This document shows, in pieces, positions 43,002 through 51,683 of a stretch of 64,000 nucleotides of DNA. The stretch comes from an uncultured Allomuricauda sp. GTDB lineage: Bacteria; Bacteroidota; Bacteroidia; Flavobacteriales; Flavobacteriaceae. Position numbers and translations under genes: made by a program. The stretch lies in assembly GCF_947499695.1 (NCBI RefSeq), contig NZ_CANMPQ010000001.1:124001-188000 (forward strand), written 5' to 3'. The notes below the pieces were generated by a model. That model was given only the letters and a program-made list of their open reading frames with translations. It had not been told where the DNA came from and did not search any database. Position 1 is the first letter of the stretch; the number at the start of each line of letters is the position of its first letter.

Positions 43002-43421
43002 ATGACTGGAAATAGAACATTTACCATGATTAAGCCCGACGCCGTTGAAAATGGTCATATTGGGGCGATTTTGGAAAAGATAACAGCTGCAGGATTTAAA
43101 ATTGTAGCTATGAAATATACTCAATTGAGCAAAAGAGACGCGAGGGAATTTTATGCAGTTCATAAGGAGCGTCCTTTCTTTGGAGAGTTGGTCGATTTTA
43201 TGACCAGAGGTCCTATTGTGGCTGCCATTTTAGAAAAGGACAATGCGGTTGACGATTTCCGAGCTTTGATTGGAGCAACAAACCCCGCTGAAGCTGCTGA
43301 AGGTACAATCCGTAGATTATACGCTACTAGTATAGGTGAAAATGCCGTTCACGGTTCTGATAGCGATGAAAATGCAGGAATTGAAGGTGCTTTCCATTTT
43401 TCAGGAAGAGAAGTATTCTAA
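43002..43421 (+). CDS. ndk: Nucleoside diphosphate kinase
   Basis: Transfers the gamma-phosphate of ATP to nucleoside diphosphates. The 139-residue protein is of normal length. It starts with [17 protein letters not shown], has [15 protein letters not shown], and carries the phospho-accepting His117 in NAVHGSDS. A well-formed promoter precedes it and a hairpin terminator follows, so it is monocistronic. Confidence 0.98.
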   Translation: MTGNRTFTMIKPDAVENGHIGAILEKITAAGFKIVAMKYTQLSKRDAREFYAVHKERPFFGELVDFMTRGPIVAAILEKDNAVDDFRALIGATNPAEAAEGTIRRLYATSIGENAVHGSDSDENAGIEGAFHFSGREVF

Positions 43422-43443
43422 TAATACCGGAAATAGAAAAAAT

Positions 43444-43473
43444 AAAAGCCACCTATTTGGGTGGCTTTTTTTT
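43444..43473 (+). terminator. Rho-independent terminator of ndk
   Basis: A 10-bp stem (AAAAGCCACC / GGTGGCTTTT) with a 6-nt loop, continued by an eight-base T-run. It lies 23 bp after the ndk stop. Confidence 0.9.
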
Positions 43474-43515
43474 GTTGTTAAATCCAATAATTGGGTTCTT
43501 CATTAACTTTGTATA

Positions 43516-44043
43516 ATGATTAATGTGGTTTCTACAAAGACAAAAAGTCTGTCCTTACAAGAACGTAAAAGACTTTATGAAATTCTGACAATTGCTTATG
43601 CAGAAACGGAAAAGGAAATCTGGGGCGAGAATTATCCTCGAATTTCGTTCGATGATTATAATGAGATTATAAATAAAGGCGAAATACTTGTAGCTTATAA
43701 CGAAGGGTTGGTCGTAGGCGGAATACATTATTATAAACTGAATCCAAATAGTTATGGATTTGGTCTACTATGCGCAGATTTTGAAAAAAGTGGAATGGGC
43801 ATTGGGCGTGCCTTGATAAATTCAGTAGAGCAAATCGTGGCGACGGAGAGCGTAAAACTCATTAAAATTGGAATTTTAAGACCTAAAACTATAGAAGTAG
43901 AATTCAAAACTAGAATCAGTGCTTGGTATCAACGGTTGGGGTATAAATACACACATTCTCAAGATTTTGGAGAAGTAGACTCAAAAAAATCAACTGACCT
44001 TATAACACCTAGCTGTTTTGATTACTATGTTAAGTCGTTGTAA
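43516..44043 (+). CDS. GNAT-family N-acetyltransferase
   Basis: A 175-residue acetyltransferase-like protein. The acetyl-CoA-binding motif A is seen as EKSGMGIGRALINSVE, preceded by the strand YGFGLLCAD. The C-terminal WYQRLGYKYTH is the usual GNAT finish. No substrate can be assigned. It is a single gene after ndk, convergent with another GNAT. Confidence 0.8.
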   Translation: MINVVSTKTKSLSLQERKRLYEILTIAYAETEKEIWGENYPRISFDDYNEIINKGEILVAYNEGLVVGGIHYYKLNPNSYGFGLLCADFEKSGMGIGRALINSVEQIVATESVKLIKIGILRPKTIEVEFKTRISAWYQRLGYKYTHSQDFGEVDSKKSTDLITPSCFDYYVKSL

Positions 44044-44102
44044 AGACCGTAATCTATAGTTGAAAACTTCCTCGGATTAAGGGAATAAGGTTGGCTTTCT
44101 TT

Positions 44103-44603
44103 TTAGGTAGAATAAAGTAAAAACTCTTCCTTGTTTGGTTTGATAATTCCAGAACTGTTTAATCCAATTTTGGAAAGAAGAGCCTGTGATCTAACATTTT
44201 TTTCAGTGGTAATAGCTAGGATGGGGTGCAAGCTTAAAATCTCTTTTCCATAAATCAGAAGCGAGTTGCACGCCTCAAAAACAAAACCCTTTCCCTCGAA
44301 TTGGGGGAGTATGGCAAAACCAATGTCAGGATGTTCCAAATAATCCCGCTTCACAAAACCACAAATACCAATGGGTTCCAAAGATTGGCGAAGCACCATT
44401 TTAAAAAGTCCGTAACCGTTATTTTCATAGGACGAAATAAGACTTGATTGGATGTAGGCTTCGGCATGTTTTTCTGTTTTGATACCTCTGTCTCCGATAA
44501 ACTCCAACCAATTTGGACTATTCAACAACTCAAAGAAGAACTTTGAATCTTCCAATTCTGCCTCGACGACTAGTAATCTCTCAGTTTCAACAATTAGTTT
44601 CAT
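44103..44603 (-). CDS. GNAT-family N-acetyltransferase (RimJ/RimL-like)
   Basis: A 166-residue protein starting VETERLLVVEAELED, the typical opening of the RimJ/RimL branch that acetylates protein N-termini or small molecules. Further family blocks are GICGFVKRDYLEHPDIGFAI, FEGKGFVFEACNSLL and ATTEKNVRSQALLSKIG. The acetyl-CoA loop is slightly atypical (EGKGFVFEA). It may follow the recF-lipocalin-DUF721 operon after 22 bp. Confidence 0.88.
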   Translation of the reverse strand: MKLIVETERLLVVEAELEDSKFFFELLNSPNWLEFIGDRGIKTEKHAEAYIQSSLISSYENNGYGLFKMVLRQSLEPIGICGFVKRDYLEHPDIGFAILPQFEGKGFVFEACNSLLIYGKEILSLHPILAITTEKNVRSQALLSKIGLNSSGIIKPNKEEFLLYST

Positions 44604-44625
44604 CTTTTTCGAGGTAATGAACTTT

Positions 44626-44922
44626 CTATCGTAATACCAACTTTTTGATCAGTTCTTTGCCTAACTCTTCGTTGAGCATAGCGATAATTTTAGTTTTTCC
44701 AAAGCTTAACTCTTCACGAAGTACCGATGATGAAAGAGATATATAAAGTGTTTCATTTTTTAGCTCAACAGAGGTAGTGTAATTGTTCACTCCGTTGCCC
44801 ATGAGTTTTTCCCAAGCTTCCCTGGCATCAACCTTGTCCATGCCCTTTTGAAGCTTATTCTCTTTTATGAACTCATTCAGTGCCTCGTTCATACGTAAAT
44901 GTGAATTATTCCGCTTCGCCAT
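44626..44922 (-). CDS. DUF721 (DciA-like) protein
   Basis: A 98-residue protein of the DUF721 family, whose best known member DciA loads the replicative helicase in bacteria without DnaC. The protein carries a helix followed by strands, ending SSVLREELSFGKTKIIAMLNEEL, a family mark. The start codon shares one base with the lipocalin stop (TAATG). The position behind recF is common in Bacteroidota and supports a DNA-replication role. Confidence 0.85.
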   Translation of the reverse strand: MAKRNNSHLRMNEALNEFIKENKLQKGMDKVDAREAWEKLMGNGVNNYTTSVELKNETLYISLSSSVLREELSFGKTKIIAMLNEELGKELIKKLVLR

Positions 44923-45353
44923 TATTTTGGGAGAATTATAGGTTGAAACCTTTTATAGGTGTATAAATTACCGTCATCACCCATTACTGAAAAGGAAATG
45001 GAATCAAGATGCGTTAAAACCTCTTCACGATCACTGAACTCATTGGAGTACCGTAAAACAAAATCAGAATCAGTTCGACTTACTTGTAATAGTTCTGCAT
45101 CATGTATATCACCGGATGTTTTATAGGTTCCATCAAATTTCGGTTGCATCTTTTTTCTGAACCCCTCATTGTTTTCCAATTGGATAAAATCAACGGTTGG
45201 ATTAACAGTATAGCTCTTTTTTGTACCATCCGAAAATACTACTTCGGAAATTTCCCAATACCCATTCAAATATTTCAGGCTCTCTTCTGAAATTGGACTT
45301 TTCTTGCAAGCAAAAAGCAATAATAATCCCCCAAAAAGAAATAGCTTCTTCAT
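44922..45353 (-). CDS. Lipocalin-like lipoprotein
   Basis: A 143-residue lipoprotein. The start at 45353 begins the signal MKKLFLFGGLLLLFAC; the frame extends 34 codons upstream inside recF without meaning. The mature part starts with YLNGYWEISEVVFSDG, a GxW-type lipocalin opening, followed by strands and a final LYTYKRFQP. Ligand unknown. It starts 1 bp after recF and is in the same operon. Confidence 0.85.
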   Translation of the reverse strand: MKKLFLFGGLLLLFACKKSPISEESLKYLNGYWEISEVVFSDGTKKSYTVNPTVDFIQLENNEGFRKKMQPKFDGTYKTSGDIHDAELLQVSRTDSDFVLRYSNEFSDREEVLTHLDSISFSVMGDDGNLYTYKRFQPIILPK

Positions 45354-45354
45354 G

Positions 45355-46434
45355 TTACAAGGTAAAGATTTTATAACTCTGACGAATATTTTTAACAACG
45401 TTTTCCGTGCGTTCTGCGTGGGTGTCGCTGATAAAAATCTGGCCAAAATTATCATTATCTACCAAGCCTACTATTTGAGATACCCGATTTTCATCCAACT
45501 TATCAAAAATATCATCCAAAAGAAGAATCGGAGTGGTCTTTGCTTGCTCTTTTATAAAATGAAACTGCGCAAGTTTCAATGCTATTAAAAACGACTTTTG
45601 TTGCCCCTGACTTCCAAACTTTTTGATGGGGTGTCCGGCTATGGTAAAGCTCAAATCGTCTTTATGTATCCCGACACTGGTGTATTGTAAAGCTCTATCC
45701 CTGTCTATGGCACTTTCTAAAAGCTCCATTAGGTTTTTTGATGACAATTGACTCTCATACGATAGCATGATTTGCTCATCTTTTTCGGAAATATGGGCAT
45801 ACTGTTCTTTGAATATTGGAGTAAAGGATGATATAAAATCAACTCTTTTTTTATGTATTTCAGTGCCTAAAAGATGTAATTGCTCGTTGTAGACAGACAA
45901 GGTGTCCCGGTCGAAGGTGTTGTTGACTGTAAAATACTTCAGCAAAGAATTTCGCTGCACCAGAACTTTATTATATTTAATGAGTGATTGGAGATACGCC
46001 TTGTCTGATTGCGAAATGACTCCGTCAATAAATTTTCTACGGGTATCACTCCCTTCAATAATTAGATCACGATCCGATGGCGATATAATCACCAAGGGTA
46101 AAAAGCCAATATGTTCAGAGAACTTTTCATAGGCTTTTCCGTTTCGTTTAATTACTTTTTTTAACCCTCGTTTAAAACTGCAAATAATTTTTTCGGTACG
46201 CTCATCTTTTTCAAATTCACCCTCAACCACAAAAAAATCCGTGTCGTGTTTTATATTTTGGGTAGACACCGGATTGAAATAACTTTTTCCAAAAGAAAGA
46301 TGATAAATAGCGTCCAAAATGTTTGTTTTCCCCACACCATTATCACCCACCAAACAGTTGATTACGGGGTCGAAATCTAGAATTTTGGAATCAAAATTTT
46401 TGTAATTAACTAAGGATAAGTGTTTTAAAAACAT
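45355..46434 (-). CDS. recF: DNA replication and repair protein RecF
   Basis: An SMC-like ATPase that helps load RecA at gaps. The 359-residue length is standard. Walker A is GDNGVGKT at residues 30-37, after the opening SLVNYKNFD. The signature region is [18 protein letters not shown] and Walker B is [15 protein letters not shown]. It is the first gene of a minus-strand operon with the lipocalin and DUF721 genes, and it is divergent from the TPR-ribH genes. Confidence 0.97.
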   Translation of the reverse strand: MFLKHLSLVNYKNFDSKILDFDPVINCLVGDNGVGKTNILDAIYHLSFGKSYFNPVSTQNIKHDTDFFVVEGEFEKDERTEKIICSFKRGLKKVIKRNGKAYEKFSEHIGFLPLVIISPSDRDLIIEGSDTRRKFIDGVISQSDKAYLQSLIKYNKVLVQRNSLLKYFTVNNTFDRDTLSVYNEQLHLLGTEIHKKRVDFISSFTPIFKEQYAHISEKDEQIMLSYESQLSSKNLMELLESAIDRDRALQYTSVGIHKDDLSFTIAGHPIKKFGSQGQQKSFLIALKLAQFHFIKEQAKTTPILLLDDIFDKLDENRVSQIVGLVDNDNFGQIFISDTHAERTENVVKNIRQSYKIFTL

Positions 46435-46511
46435 AAAAATCTAAAGAAGAAAGTGCTTTTGTATGGTGTTAGCGCCAATTAAGGAATCCAAAAATAACGA
46501 ATAAATTACCT

Positions 46512-46540
46512 TTTGGTTTTGGATAAAAACTTTATTTTTG
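46512..46540 (+). promoter_or_regulatory. Promoter of the TPR-ribH unit
   Basis: TTTG at 46512-46515 and TATTTTTG at 46533-46540, 17 bp apart, fit the Bacteroidota consensus. The predicted start at about 46546 is consistent with the ATG at 46561 and argues against an upstream start for the gene. Confidence 0.7.
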
Positions 46541-46560
46541 CGCGATCAATAAAATCAAGG

Positions 46561-47322
46561 ATGGCAACATATAAGAAGCGAGGCTTTAAACCAAAAAATA
46601 AGGCTGAGGAAGTACAACTGGATGAACAGAACAGTACAACGGCGGAAGTATTTAATACTTTAGATGAAAGCGCTTCCAAGACTGAGGCCTGGGTTCAAAG
46701 AAACCAAAATTATATTTTAGGAGCCATTGGGGCCATTGCTGTGGCTGTTTTGGGCTACTTGGGATATAATGAGTTTATTCAAAAACCCAAAGAGGCTTCT
46801 GCTGCTAATGAGCTATATTACCCGCAACAATATTTTGACCAAGCATTGACCAATGAAACAGCAAAAGATTCATTGTTCACCTTGGCTTTGAACGGTGCTG
46901 AAGGAAAATATGGGTTTTTAGATATTATTGAAGAATATAAAGGCACCAAAGCGGCAAACTTGGCTAAGTATTCTGCAGGGATGACCTATTTGAACTTGCA
47001 ACAATATGATGAGGCTATTTCCCACTTGGAAAGCTTTTCATCAGATGATGCGGTTTTAGGCGCCATGGCCAAAGGAGGAATTGGTGACGCTTTTTCGCAG
47101 TTAAATCAGCCAGGTGATGCTTTGGAATATTATGAAAAAGCCGTTGCTCACAGTTTAAATGAATATACTACACCTAGATTTTTATACAAGGCTGGTATCG
47201 TTGCTATTGAATTAGGTGAAAAGGAAAAAGCGCTTAGCTTTTTTGAAAAGATAAAAGAAGAATTCGCTTCTTCTCAAGAAGCTAATGGTATAGATGCTCT
47301 AATCGGGTTGACCAAAAACTAA
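46561..47322 (+). CDS. Single-pass membrane TPR protein
   Basis: A 253-residue protein. The ATG at 46561 follows AAGG and lies downstream of the promoter; the frame runs 16 codons further up. A basic, polar N-terminus of about 45 residues precedes one membrane segment (NYILGAIGAIAVAVLGYLGY, about residues 52-72), leaving the TPR region outside. TPR units are seen in YLNLQQYDEAISHLESF and QPGDALEYYEKAVAHS. The layout resembles YfgM, a periplasmic chaperone-linked protein of the Sec translocon. That similarity is by architecture only. It precedes ribH by 4 bp. Confidence 0.85.
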   Translation: MATYKKRGFKPKNKAEEVQLDEQNSTTAEVFNTLDESASKTEAWVQRNQNYILGAIGAIAVAVLGYLGYNEFIQKPKEASAANELYYPQQYFDQALTNETAKDSLFTLALNGAEGKYGFLDIIEEYKGTKAANLAKYSAGMTYLNLQQYDEAISHLESFSSDDAVLGAMAKGGIGDAFSQLNQPGDALEYYEKAVAHSLNEYTTPRFLYKAGIVAIELGEKEKALSFFEKIKEEFASSQEANGIDALIGLTKN

Positions 47323-47326
47323 AATA

Positions 47327-47809
47327 ATGGCCACCGAGAATAAGAACTTGTCGGCCTACGATAAGACCACAATCCCAAATGCGAAGTCACTTCGGTTTGG
47401 GATTGTTGTTTCTGAATGGAACGAAAACATTACAGAAGGACTTTATAAAGGAGCTATTGATGCCTTACTTGACTGTGGTGCTGTATCCGAAAATATTGTT
47501 CGCTGGAATGTTCCAGGAAGTTTCGAGCTGACCTATGGTTGTAAAAAAATGCTTTCCACCCAGAAAATTGATGCTGTAATAGCAATTGGTAGTGTGATTC
47601 GAGGGGAAACCAGTCATTTCGATTTTGTTTGTTCCGCAACAGCCCAAGGAATAAAAGATTTAAATATTCAGTTTGATACACCCGTCATCTTTTGTGTATT
47701 GACGGACAACACACTTCAACAGGCTATTGACCGAAGTGGAGGCAAACACGGCAATAAGGGTTCAGAAGCTGCAATAGCAGCAATTAAAATGGTAATGTTG
47801 GGGAAATAA
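47327..47809 (+). CDS. ribH: 6,7-Dimethyl-8-ribityllumazine synthase
   Basis: Condenses 5-amino-6-ribitylaminouracil with 3,4-dihydroxy-2-butanone 4-phosphate in riboflavin synthesis. The 160-residue protein has FGIVVSEWNENIT at the start, then VPGSFELTYG, AIGSVIRGETSHFDFVC with the catalytic His, and DNTLQQAIDRSGGKHGNKG. An imperfect AT-rich dyad without a T-run lies at 47827-47850 beyond the stop; it is not a convincing terminator. Confidence 0.97.
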   Translation: MATENKNLSAYDKTTIPNAKSLRFGIVVSEWNENITEGLYKGAIDALLDCGAVSENIVRWNVPGSFELTYGCKKMLSTQKIDAVIAIGSVIRGETSHFDFVCSATAQGIKDLNIQFDTPVIFCVLTDNTLQQAIDRSGGKHGNKGSEAAIAAIKMVMLGK

Positions 47810-47946
47810 CCCAGGATTAATAGCTTTAAACTCAAATCAAATTGAGTTTACGTTTGAACTTTCAATCCTGTTAACATTTTTTGGCATTAAGGGGCAATCC
47901 CGTTTTTTGTTTTTAAGTACCTTTGAGGTAATACGAAAAGGATGTC

Positions 47947-48231
47947 ATGCGAAATTTTCTGAAACTTCGAAAAAATAGGACCTATGATTACTCACCTAGG
48001 TACTACAAGGGAGAGGGCAATCCTTATAAAATAGAACACAAACTAGATAAATTCCGAAGTACTGCACATTCACAAAGAGGTCTCAAAAATAAATTTTCCT
48101 CCGCCGTAGATGATTTAAAAACCGAAGGCGACAAGAACCTAAAAATTCGTTTCCTTGTTATAGTTGCAGTCTTGATATTGTTGTTTTTGTATATCATCGA
48201 CTTTGATTTATCCATATTCCTCACTCCCTAA
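47947..48231 (+). CDS. Small single-pass membrane protein, function unknown
   Basis: A 94-residue protein. The first 70 residues are very basic and polar (LRKNRTYDYSPRYYKGEGNPYKIE) and are followed by one membrane segment near the C-terminus (FLVIVAVLILLFLYII). The topology should leave the basic part in the cytoplasm. An AAGGA ribosome-binding site lies just upstream, and its stop overlaps the mutL start (TAATG), so translation is coupled. I believe some flavobacterial genomes label it a riboflavin synthase subunit because of ribH next door; nothing in the sequence supports an enzymatic role. Confidence 0.8.
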   Translation: MRNFLKLRKNRTYDYSPRYYKGEGNPYKIEHKLDKFRSTAHSQRGLKNKFSSAVDDLKTEGDKNLKIRFLVIVAVLILLFLYIIDFDLSIFLTP

Positions 48232-50078
48232 TGGCCGACATCATTAAACTTTTACCCGACCATGTTGCCAACCAAATTGCAGCAGGGGAAGTGGTTCAGC
48301 GACCGGCTTCGGTAGTCAAGGAACTGTTGGAAAATGCAATCGACGCGGGAGCTGATTTAATTAAGCTTATTGTTAAGGATGGAGGAAAGACCCTTATTCA
48401 GGTAGTAGACAACGGCTTTGGAATGAGTGAAACCGATGCAAGACTTTCTTTTGAGCGACATGCAACCTCCAAAATATCATGTGCAGAGGACCTTTTCAAT
48501 TTAGATACAAAAGGCTTTAGAGGTGAAGCTTTGGCCTCAATAGCTGCCATAGCGCATGTTGACATGCAAACCCGAACCAAAAGCGCTGAAACGGGTACTC
48601 ATATTAAGATTGAAGGCAGTAAAATTATTGCCCAAGAGGTTGTGGCTACGCCAATAGGAACATCCATTTCCGTCAAGAACCTATTTTTTAATATCCCAGC
48701 CCGCCGTAATTTTTTGAAGTCCAACCAAGTTGAGTTTAGACACATTACTGATGAATTCCATCGTGTGGCTTTGGTACACCCACATATCGAATTCCATTTT
48801 TATAATAATGGTTCAGAAATCTTTAACCTACCAAAAACAAATCATAGGCAACGGATAGCCCATGTATTTGGTAGTCGAATGAAAGACCGCTTGGTACCAG
48901 TTGAAGAAGAGACCGAAGTAGTAAAAATCTCTGGTTTTGTTTGCAAGCCCGAATTTGCAAAAAAGAGTAGGGGAGAACAATACTTCTTCGCGAATAACAG
49001 ATTCATCAAAAGTCCGTATCTACACCATGCCGTTGTAGCTGCGTTTGAAGGACTAATTAAATCGGATACGTACCCAGGTTACTTTTTGTATTTGGAAGTG
49101 GATCCGTCATCGATTGACATCAACATTCATCCAACAAAAACAGAAGTGAAATTTGATGATGAAAATACCTTATATGCGATTTTAAGGTCAACTATCAAGC
49201 ACAGTTTAGGACAGTTCAATGTAGCTCCTATTTTGGATTTTGAGCACGACCCGAATATGGTAACTCCATATGCCTATAAAGAAAAGGAAGTTGTAGTCCC
49301 TCAAGTTGCTGTTGACCCTTCCTTTAATCCGTTTCAGGAAGTTGGAAATAAATCAATGGGTGGTTCATCGTACCAAAAGCAAAGTGCAAAAGGTTGGGAA
49401 AATCTGTATGAAGGTCTAACTACTCATTTGGATACCGATGATTTTAGCAGCGTAGAGATTGAATCGGAAACAGGTGTACAGGGAACTTTTTATGCAGATG
49501 ACTCCAACGAAGCACCAGCTGCTATCACATTTCAACTTCGACGAAAATATGTGGTGAGTACCATTAAATCGGGAATGTTGGTAGTTAACCAAAATAGGGC
49601 ACATGAACGGGTTCTTTTTGAAAAGTTTTTAGGAGAAATTACTGTGAAGGAAGGGGTAAGTCAACAACTGCTTTTTCCATTGGAACTTCCATTTTCAACT
49701 CAGGATAGAACTATTTTAAAAGAAATAGAAGAAAGCTTATCCAATGTTGGATTTATGTTTGATACCCTGGACAACGAAACGGTAAAAGTGACAGGTGTGC
49801 CTATGACAGTTACCGAAAGTGGAATTGGCATGGTATTGGATCAACTTATTTCGGATTACAAAGAAGGTTTTGAGGGAAGTGAAATTTCCCAAGCAGAACT
49901 TTTGGCCAAAACGTTGGCCAAAAACTTGGCGGTAAAAACGGGAGAGGTACTAGACCAAGAATCACAAATGGCTTTAGTAAACGATTTGTTCGCTTGTAAG
50001 GAACCGACATTGAGTCCATTTCAAAAAATAACATACACCATTATCTCCGAAGGGGATATCGAAAAAAAAATGAAATAA
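48231..50078 (+). CDS. mutL: DNA mismatch repair protein MutL
   Basis: The matchmaker ATPase of mismatch repair, 615 residues. The GHKL ATPase part is complete: KLLPDHVANQIAAGEVV, ELLENAIDAGA, VVDNGFGM, ERHATSKI and GFRGEALASIAA. The C-terminal dimerisation domain begins at about residue 420. The endonuclease motif DQHA-x2-E-x4-E of nicking MutL proteins is altered to NQNRAHERVLFE, so the first Asp is Asn and the His is Asn. The second motif region reads CKEPTLSPF. The protein may therefore lack nicking activity. It starts on the stop of the small membrane gene, and a rhomboid gene follows directly. Confidence 0.97.
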   Translation: MADIIKLLPDHVANQIAAGEVVQRPASVVKELLENAIDAGADLIKLIVKDGGKTLIQVVDNGFGMSETDARLSFERHATSKISCAEDLFNLDTKGFRGEALASIAAIAHVDMQTRTKSAETGTHIKIEGSKIIAQEVVATPIGTSISVKNLFFNIPARRNFLKSNQVEFRHITDEFHRVALVHPHIEFHFYNNGSEIFNLPKTNHRQRIAHVFGSRMKDRLVPVEEETEVVKISGFVCKPEFAKKSRGEQYFFANNRFIKSPYLHHAVVAAFEGLIKSDTYPGYFLYLEVDPSSIDINIHPTKTEVKFDDENTLYAILRSTIKHSLGQFNVAPILDFEHDPNMVTPYAYKEKEVVVPQVAVDPSFNPFQEVGNKSMGGSSYQKQSAKGWENLYEGLTTHLDTDDFSSVEIESETGVQGTFYADDSNEAPAAITFQLRRKYVVSTIKSGMLVVNQNRAHERVLFEKFLGEITVKEGVSQQLLFPLELPFSTQDRTILKEIEESLSNVGFMFDTLDNETVKVTGVPMTVTESGIGMVLDQLISDYKEGFEGSEISQAELLAKTLAKNLAVKTGEVLDQESQMALVNDLFACKEPTLSPFQKITYTIISEGDIEKKMK

Positions 50079-50813
50079 ATGGGGAGATTGACTGAGGCTG
50101 TAAAGCATATATTGATCATTAATGTGATATTATTTTTGGCCACCCAATTGTACGGAGACCAAATGTACCAATGGTTATCGCTTTGGTTTCCACAAAATGG
50201 AAATTTTCAATGGTGGCAGGTTGTCAGCCACATGTTCATGCATGGCAATCTAATGCATATTCTTTTTAACATGTATGCACTGTGGGCATTTGGTACCCCT
50301 TTGGAGCGCGTGTGGGGAAGAAACAAGTTTTTGTTTTTCTATTTTTCTGCTGGACTTGGTTCTGCAATGCTACACACCGGTGTCAATTATTATTTGTTTA
50401 GCGAAGGTTTAAATGCATTGGTGAATGCAGGCATGACAGAGCAGCAAGTTTTGGATATTATTTCTAGAGGACAGTATAGCCCCAGTTGGTACAATATTGC
50501 CGACCGAAGTACCATTGAAAACTTTTTGAGCGCATATAATACCCCGGTAGTTGGTGCTTCTGGTGCTATTTATGGAATCTTGGTCGCCTTCGCCTTTATG
50601 TATTCTGAGGCGAAATTGATGTTGATATTTTTACCCGTTCCAATTAAGGCAAAGTATTTTGTACCTGCATTACTGGCAATCGATTTATTCTTTGGAATTG
50701 GAAATGTAAATACGGGAATTGCGCATTTTGCGCATATTGGTGGTGCATTGATAGGTTTTATTATGATGTGGTATTGGAAAAAGAATGAGTTTAACAAAAA
50801 CCGATGGGATTGA
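50079..50813 (+). CDS. Rhomboid family intramembrane serine protease
   Basis: A 244-residue membrane protease. The catalytic Ser lies in VVGASGAIYGILVA and the catalytic His in HFAHIGGALIGF. HMFMHGNLMHILFNMYALWAFG gives the conserved His-Asn oxyanion region in the second membrane helix, and the L1-loop WGRNKF is present. An insertion of about 40 residues (LVNAGMTEQQVLDII region) lies between membrane helices. It begins directly after the mutL stop and is followed 3 bp later by a second rhomboid. Confidence 0.95.
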   Translation: MGRLTEAVKHILIINVILFLATQLYGDQMYQWLSLWFPQNGNFQWWQVVSHMFMHGNLMHILFNMYALWAFGTPLERVWGRNKFLFFYFSAGLGSAMLHTGVNYYLFSEGLNALVNAGMTEQQVLDIISRGQYSPSWYNIADRSTIENFLSAYNTPVVGASGAIYGILVAFAFMYSEAKLMLIFLPVPIKAKYFVPALLAIDLFFGIGNVNTGIAHFAHIGGALIGFIMMWYWKKNEFNKNRWD

Positions 50814-50816
50814 TAT

Positions 50817-51680
50817 ATGGCTGGAGGACTTCAATATAATTTTGCACGACTCAACATTGCTGAGAAGCTGATTGCCATTAACGTTTTGGTATTCATTCTT
50901 GACGGCCTTTCGTTGGCATTATTAGGCAAATCGGTGGTAAGATGGTTTCAGTTGCCCCAAGATTTTATTGGGTTTTTGGGCCAACCATGGTCTTTAGTAA
51001 CCTATTCACTTTTCCATGCTGGTTTGGGACATATTTTCTGGAATATGATTATGTTATACTTTGCAGGCCGCATATTTGTAAATCTTTTCGATACACAAAA
51101 ATTCCTCAACGTTTACTTTTTGGGCGTAATTATAGGAGGAGCCGTGTTTCTGCTCAGTTATAATGTTTTTCCAACATTATTGAATACACAAACGGCATTA
51201 GTTGGTGCTTCTGCAGGTGTAACCGCAGTCTTGATTTTTGTTTGCGCATATATGCCAAATCAAGAAGTAAGAATTGTTTTCTTCAATGTCAAACTATGGC
51301 ATGTTGGTTTGTTTTTTGTTTTGGTTGATTTGATTCAAATTCCTTATGGAGGTAATGTTGGAGGAAGGCTGGCGCATTTGGGCGGTGCCGCCCTTGGATA
51401 TGTTTATGCTCGACAATTGCTCAAAGGAAATGATATTGGTGCGGGATTTACAAAGGTTAGAAATGGCATAGCTCAACTGTTTAAGCCACGAGAGAAAAAA
51501 GCACCAATGAAAACCGTTTACAAAAAGAAGGTTTCTAAAAAGAAAAGTAAGGCTGAATACGACAAAGAGGCCAATCAACGAAAAATAGATACCATTTTGG
51601 ACAAAATAAGCAAGTCAGGTTATGAAAGCTTGTCAAAGACGGAAAAAGATTTTTTGTTTAAAGCTGGTAAGGAGGACTGA
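50817..51680 (+). CDS. Rhomboid family intramembrane serine protease with basic C-terminal tail
   Basis: A 287-residue rhomboid. The catalytic Ser is in LVGASAGVTAVLIF and the His in RLAHLGGAALGYVYA. SLFHAGLGHIFWNMIMLYFAG is the second conserved helix. After the membrane part, residues about 225-287 form a very basic linker and a small helical end (DTILDKISKSGYESLSKTEKDF) of the DUF6576 type. The stop lies 3 bp before the following GTG, and the strong ribosome-binding site of that gene is inside the end of this one. Confidence 0.94.
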   Translation: MAGGLQYNFARLNIAEKLIAINVLVFILDGLSLALLGKSVVRWFQLPQDFIGFLGQPWSLVTYSLFHAGLGHIFWNMIMLYFAGRIFVNLFDTQKFLNVYFLGVIIGGAVFLLSYNVFPTLLNTQTALVGASAGVTAVLIFVCAYMPNQEVRIVFFNVKLWHVGLFFVLVDLIQIPYGGNVGGRLAHLGGAALGYVYARQLLKGNDIGAGFTKVRNGIAQLFKPREKKAPMKTVYKKKVSKKKSKAEYDKEANQRKIDTILDKISKSGYESLSKTEKDFLFKAGKED

Positions 51681-51683
51681 CGT

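Noticed and set aside
47827..47850. A terminator after ribH
   Set aside because: The 9-bp dyad is AT-rich and lacks a T-run on either side, so it was not annotated as a terminator.
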